In this document: piece after piece, positions 61,365 through 64,000 of the stretch | Layout of the letters: each line of letters opens with the position of its first letter | Numbering within the stretch: the first letter of the stretch is position 1 | Assembly: GCA_000507305.1 (NCBI GenBank) | Contig: DF239024.1 | Span: 310,001-374,000, forward strand | Reading direction: 5' to 3' | Length of the DNA stretch: 64,000 bases | From: Breviolum minutum Mf 1.05b.01 | Taxonomy: Eukaryota; Sar; Dinophyceae; Suessiales; Symbiodiniaceae | Translations under genes and position numbers: made by a program | Notes under the pieces: model-generated | Databases searched by the model: none | What the model was told of the DNA's origin: nothing | The model's input: only the letters and a program-made list of their open reading frames with translations

Positions 61365-61555
61365 TTGATGTTCCCCTTATGGTTTCGGATGGTCTCTACC
61401 TTGAGTTTCCGCTTCAATTGGTCCCTCCACACAAAATCCAGGCAATTTGTTGAAATTAGCACCTCGACCCATGGTCTATGCCTGGGGTTTTCGAGATTGG
61501 ACTCTTGGCAGCAGCGAACTCGGCGAACTGAGAGGTGTGGTGGGGTTGTTACAAG
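61365..61555 (+). CDS. Candidate exon ending at a family F element
   Basis: One frame is open from an 'aactaag' acceptor-like site to TTACAAG|GTGGGGGCCC. It reads LMFPLWFRMVSTLSFRFNWS, HTKSRQFVEISTSTHGLCLG and FSRLDSWQQRTRRTERCGGV. Shorter blocks in other frames also look protein-like (PMVYAWGFRDWTLGSSELGE), and the minus strand is open, so the frame is uncertain though the F-donor edge is exact. Confidence 0.45.
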
Positions 61556-61721
61556 GTGGGGGCCCAAAAAGAACCAGTTGTAAGTGGAGTTATAGATCTG
61601 ATATAACCCCTATAAATGGCCGAAAAAATGAATAGGTAACTGGGGGTAAATACAAACCCAATACTTATGGGGGTTACTTATAACCCCATTTATGATTGGT
61701 TTTATAACTGGCAACTTGTAG
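61552..61721. repeat. Family F element
   Basis: CAAGGTGGGGGCCC at the left with 'ttgtaagtggagttat' and 'aacccctataaatggccg' inside; the right end is decayed. Confidence 0.75.
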
Positions 61722-62051
61722 CGACCAAACTAAACTGTTGGTTGGTTGGTCATCCCAAAAGCTAGTTTGTTAATGGAACAAACCCTTTTAATTCAGGTTT
61801 ACCCTGGACATCCAAACACCTCTTGAGGTTCAGTATTTGGACCCCAAACATACCAATCATACACCACACTCACCTCAGGAGGTATGCATGATTGAATAGG
61901 GATCACGAGGTTATTAGTCATTGATATTTACATTGGCAGTTCATTCTGGTGTGATTCTAACCATTGATCTTAAATTCCAATGCTTTCAGCATGTGTTTGC
62001 GGTTGATCATGGAATCCTACTTACACGAGAAAGTTTCTTAATGTTGAGTCC

Positions 62052-62175
62052 AATAAGCCCTATAAGTATAGGTCTTTTATAACCCCAGTTACCATAACCC
62101 ATTTATATATAAAAGGCCATGTGTGGAGGTTATATGATAACTCCACTTACAACTGGTTTCGGGCCCACCTTCTAG
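62052..62175. repeat. Family F element, reversed or right part
   Basis: 'ctccacttacaactggtttc' then 'gggcccaccttctag' at the right end. Confidence 0.6.
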
Positions 62176-62388
62176 GGGTTATCGATAAGTATTGTATCTG
62201 GGCCATGTTTGAAAAGACCTCAACCCCACCCCAAATTTGGTGGTTTTGTATAAAGGAATACTCCCCCCAAAAAAGCCCGTAATTCAAGTCGATAGGAATT
62301 GCAGTACATAATTCGCCCGGATTATAGTTAACACCTTTGGCTGGCTGTTTTTTTTTGTTTCTGGAGGATGGTGATGTTTCACCTATTA

Positions 62389-62491
62389 CCCTACGGTAAA
62401 CAAACATAGCAATGGAAAATCCCAATCTTGAATAGGAAATACATCTTCAAATGGTGGATTTTCCATTGCTATGTTACATTACTGGAGTGTA
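62389..62491. repeat. Family D fold-back element
   Basis: 'acaaacatagcaatggaaaa' and 'ttttccattgctatgttaca' are inverted. Closely related to 53391-53506. Confidence 0.75.
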
Positions 62492-62494
62492 TGT

Positions 62495-62640
62495 ACCATG
62501 GTTGTTCAAGTCTTCATGTCAATTACCAGCTCATTGTTGACAGGAAAATCCTTGGTAGGAACTTGATTGCCAAGCAATATGGTCCAACTCTGAGTGAACA
62601 TGACCGAAATCGGTTTTGTTCTTTCTTTCTTTTGAACAAA
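62495..62640 (+). CDS. Coding-like island after family D element
   Basis: Reads SSLHVNYQLIVDRKILGRNL and IAKQYGPTLSEHDRNRFCSF. A continuous, well-mixed sequence starting right after the D element. The left edge is inferred. Product unknown. Confidence 0.5.
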
Positions 62641-62781
62641 TCATTTTTTTCCTACATCCAGTCGCGCCAAAAATGCTGATCTTCGGTATGACTAAACTTC
62701 GGTATGTATGACTGCATGGATGTTTATAGTTTGAAAAGCCAATGGTTGAAACTTCAACCAGGTGCGAACAAGAAAAAATAA

Positions 62782-62928
62782 CAACTCCCCGAAACAAATT
62801 CCTGGAAGTCTTTTTGTCGACTATCTTTTGAATGGTTCGGAACCGCAAAGGACGGCATTGTTTTAGTATTACGTTTATTTCATCCACAATTCCAGGGGAC
62901 TATTCGGCTTTCATTTTTTTCGGCTTGA
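62782..62928 (+). CDS. Coding-like island
   Basis: Frame QLPETNSWKSFCRLSFEWFG, TAKDGIVLVLRLFHPQFQGT to TGA. A second frame reads SPKQIPGSLFVDYLLNGSEP. One of them is probably coding. Confidence 0.4.
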   Translation, partial: QLPETNSWKSFCRLSFEWFGTAKDGIVLVLRLFHPQFQGTIRLSFFSA

Positions 62929-62935
62929 CTTGCAG

Positions 62936-62985
62936 GGTCTATAGATCACTTGGTGGTGAAACTTTTAAAGATGTTTTTTATCTGG
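62936..62985 (+). CDS. Candidate exon directly upstream of family A element A15
   Basis: Acceptor 'cttgacttgcag' ends at 62935. The frame reads VYRSLGGETFKDVFYL and ends TATCTGG|GTGGTGG, where GT is in the A terminus. Joined to 63080 by removal of 62986-63079, the frame stays open for about 48 more codons. Confidence 0.5.
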
Positions 62986-63079
62986 GTGGTGGTTTCAAAT
63001 ATTTTTTATTTTCACCCCTATTTGGGGAAGATTCCCATTTTGACTAATATTTTTCAGATGAGTTGAAACCACCAACCAG
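62982..63079 (+). repeat. Family A TIR element (A15), candidate introner
   Basis: CTGGGTGGTGGTTTC..GTTGAAACCACCAACCAG flanked by TTAT on both sides (62978-62981, 63080-63083). Carries GT at 62986 and AG at 63078-63079. Confidence 0.85.
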
Positions 63080-63228
63080 TTATTTTCACTCTAACATTCC
63101 AGTCCAGCATTTTGGGGACACTGGCCCCTCACCCAGGAGGAGGTTTCGCTCGTTTTCTTTTTAGCCAATTACCATTATGGCTATATAGTCAACCTACCCC
63201 CTGCAACGTTTTCCCCTCCCGGAAATAA
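63080..63228 (+). CDS. Candidate exon downstream of A15
   Basis: In the phase set by splicing out A15, reads VIFTLTFQSSILGTLAPHPG and GGFARFLFSQLPLWLYSQPT to TAA 63226. The frame was not found by ATG-based reading, because it has no start codon. Confidence 0.4.
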
Positions 63229-63289
63229 GGTTATTATAAGGCCTTATTTCTTGAGGGTGTATGTTAGGGTGGGGAGGATGACCAGCCAT

Positions 63290-63463
63290 AAGTTGCAACG
63301 TTCTTTGATGACCATAAAATTCAGGAACCGCATCAATGCGGCCCACATCTATGCGCAGACCAAACGCACCAATGCCCGAAAGATCCTTGGTGAATGTTTG
63401 TTCGACCAGGATCCGCAGGATGTACGAAAAAACCGAGAATTTTCTGGGTTCTTTTGGTTGTAA
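63290..63463 (+). CDS. Coding-like island
   Basis: Reads LQRSLMTIKFRNRINAAHIY, AQTKRTNARKILGECLFDQD and PQDVRKNREF to TAA. Basic, helical and strongly protein-like; GC is above the flanks. The real end may be near GTACGAAAAAACCG. Product unknown. Confidence 0.55.
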   Translation, partial: KLQRSLMTIKFRNRINAAHIYAQTKRTNARKILGECLFDQDPQDVRKNREFSGFFWL

Positions 63464-63589
63464 ATAGGGGATGACATACTATTTCTTGTGGGGTTTGCAA
63501 CATGACATTGGAAGTATTCCATCATCAACCGGCCAGTATAGCGTTTTTTGTTTTTTGTGAGGGATGAAATACTTCCCATTTTCTTTAAA

Positions 63590-63748
63590 GATAGGGTTTA
63601 TTTAACAAGCCATGACATGAGAACCCTGGAACCTTACGCAGCCAGGATTCATGTGTTGTTGAAAGAAGAAAACGATGCTAGTGAGCGGTCCCAACTTCCC
63701 ACAGGCCTCGTTGCCGCTCCACAGGCCGTGTCAAAATTTCGTTGCTGA
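63590..63748 (+). CDS. Coding-like island, candidate terminal exon
   Basis: Reads VYLTSHDMRTLEPYAARIHV, LLKEENDASERSQLPTGLVA and APQAVSKFRC to TGA 63746. Good helical composition. It may follow the block at 63290 in the same gene. Product unknown. Confidence 0.5.
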   Translation, partial: DRVYLTSHDMRTLEPYAARIHVLLKEENDASERSQLPTGLVAAPQAVSKFRC

Positions 63749-64000
63749 GGTTTTATCAAATTCATGCCATGCTGTTGACCTACCTCTCGCAGGACCTGAA
63801 TGCATTGAATGGCATGGCAGGTAGTCACCAAACCTTTCGGGTACCGAAAGATATGGAGGTTTATAATGTACCTCTAGACATTGCAGTCATACCTCCAGAG
63901 GTGAGAATTTGGTGTTTGATTGGTATGTTTTGGGGGAATCCATATTCCGAAGTGTTTGGAGATGTTTACGGTACCTTATTTTCGGCTATTTTTGGGGATG

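Noticed and set aside
62982-63047. Frames ending GGGFKYFLFSPLFGEDSHFD
   Set aside because: These peptides are translations of family A elements and recur wherever A occurs.

Overview
The window reads as nuclear DNA of a protist, most likely a dinoflagellate. The evidence is a Ty1/copia-type element whose Gag has tandem CCCH and CCHC fingers, a second pol fragment with a SAP-like helix ahead of an integrase zinc motif, and short coding-like blocks separated by dozens of 80-150 bp inverted-repeat elements, several of which have splice-like ends. No bacterial operon, rRNA, tRNA, CRISPR array or organelle gene was seen. The assignment is an inference from architecture; no marker gene was recognised.

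Layout. 1-6020: coding-like islands mixed with small terminal-inverted-repeat (TIR) elements. 6021-14018: one complete copia element with identical 163 bp LTRs, a 5 bp target duplication, a primer site matching a methionine-tRNA anticodon arm, a gag-pro-int-RT frame and a -1-shifted frame carrying RNase H plus an unusual C-terminal extension. 14019-22900: more islands and TIR elements. 22907-23207: a compound microsatellite containing one N. 23300-58500: the densest run of islands and TIR elements. 59171-59745: a truncated retroelement integrase fragment between ends resembling one TIR family. 60000-64000: more islands.

The main theme is the relation between the small elements and the islands. 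At least 20 sequence families (lettered A-V here) recur in the window. Family A (about 90-115 bp, 4-5 bp target duplications) begins CTAGGTGGTGG and ends CCAACTAG, so it carries a GT donor and an AG acceptor. At two copies, removing GT..AG joins flanking blocks into an open frame. Family F begins ACAAGGTGGGCCC, and at least six open islands end exactly at its AAG|GT. This is the pattern expected of introner-like transposons that supply introns. Most islands are on the + strand and may be exons of one or a few very intron-rich genes. Their products are unrecognised, apart from one HExxH (zinc peptidase-like) and one GxSxG (hydrolase-like) island. Exon calls come from open frames, protein-like composition and splice-like edges only, so exact edges and frames are tentative.
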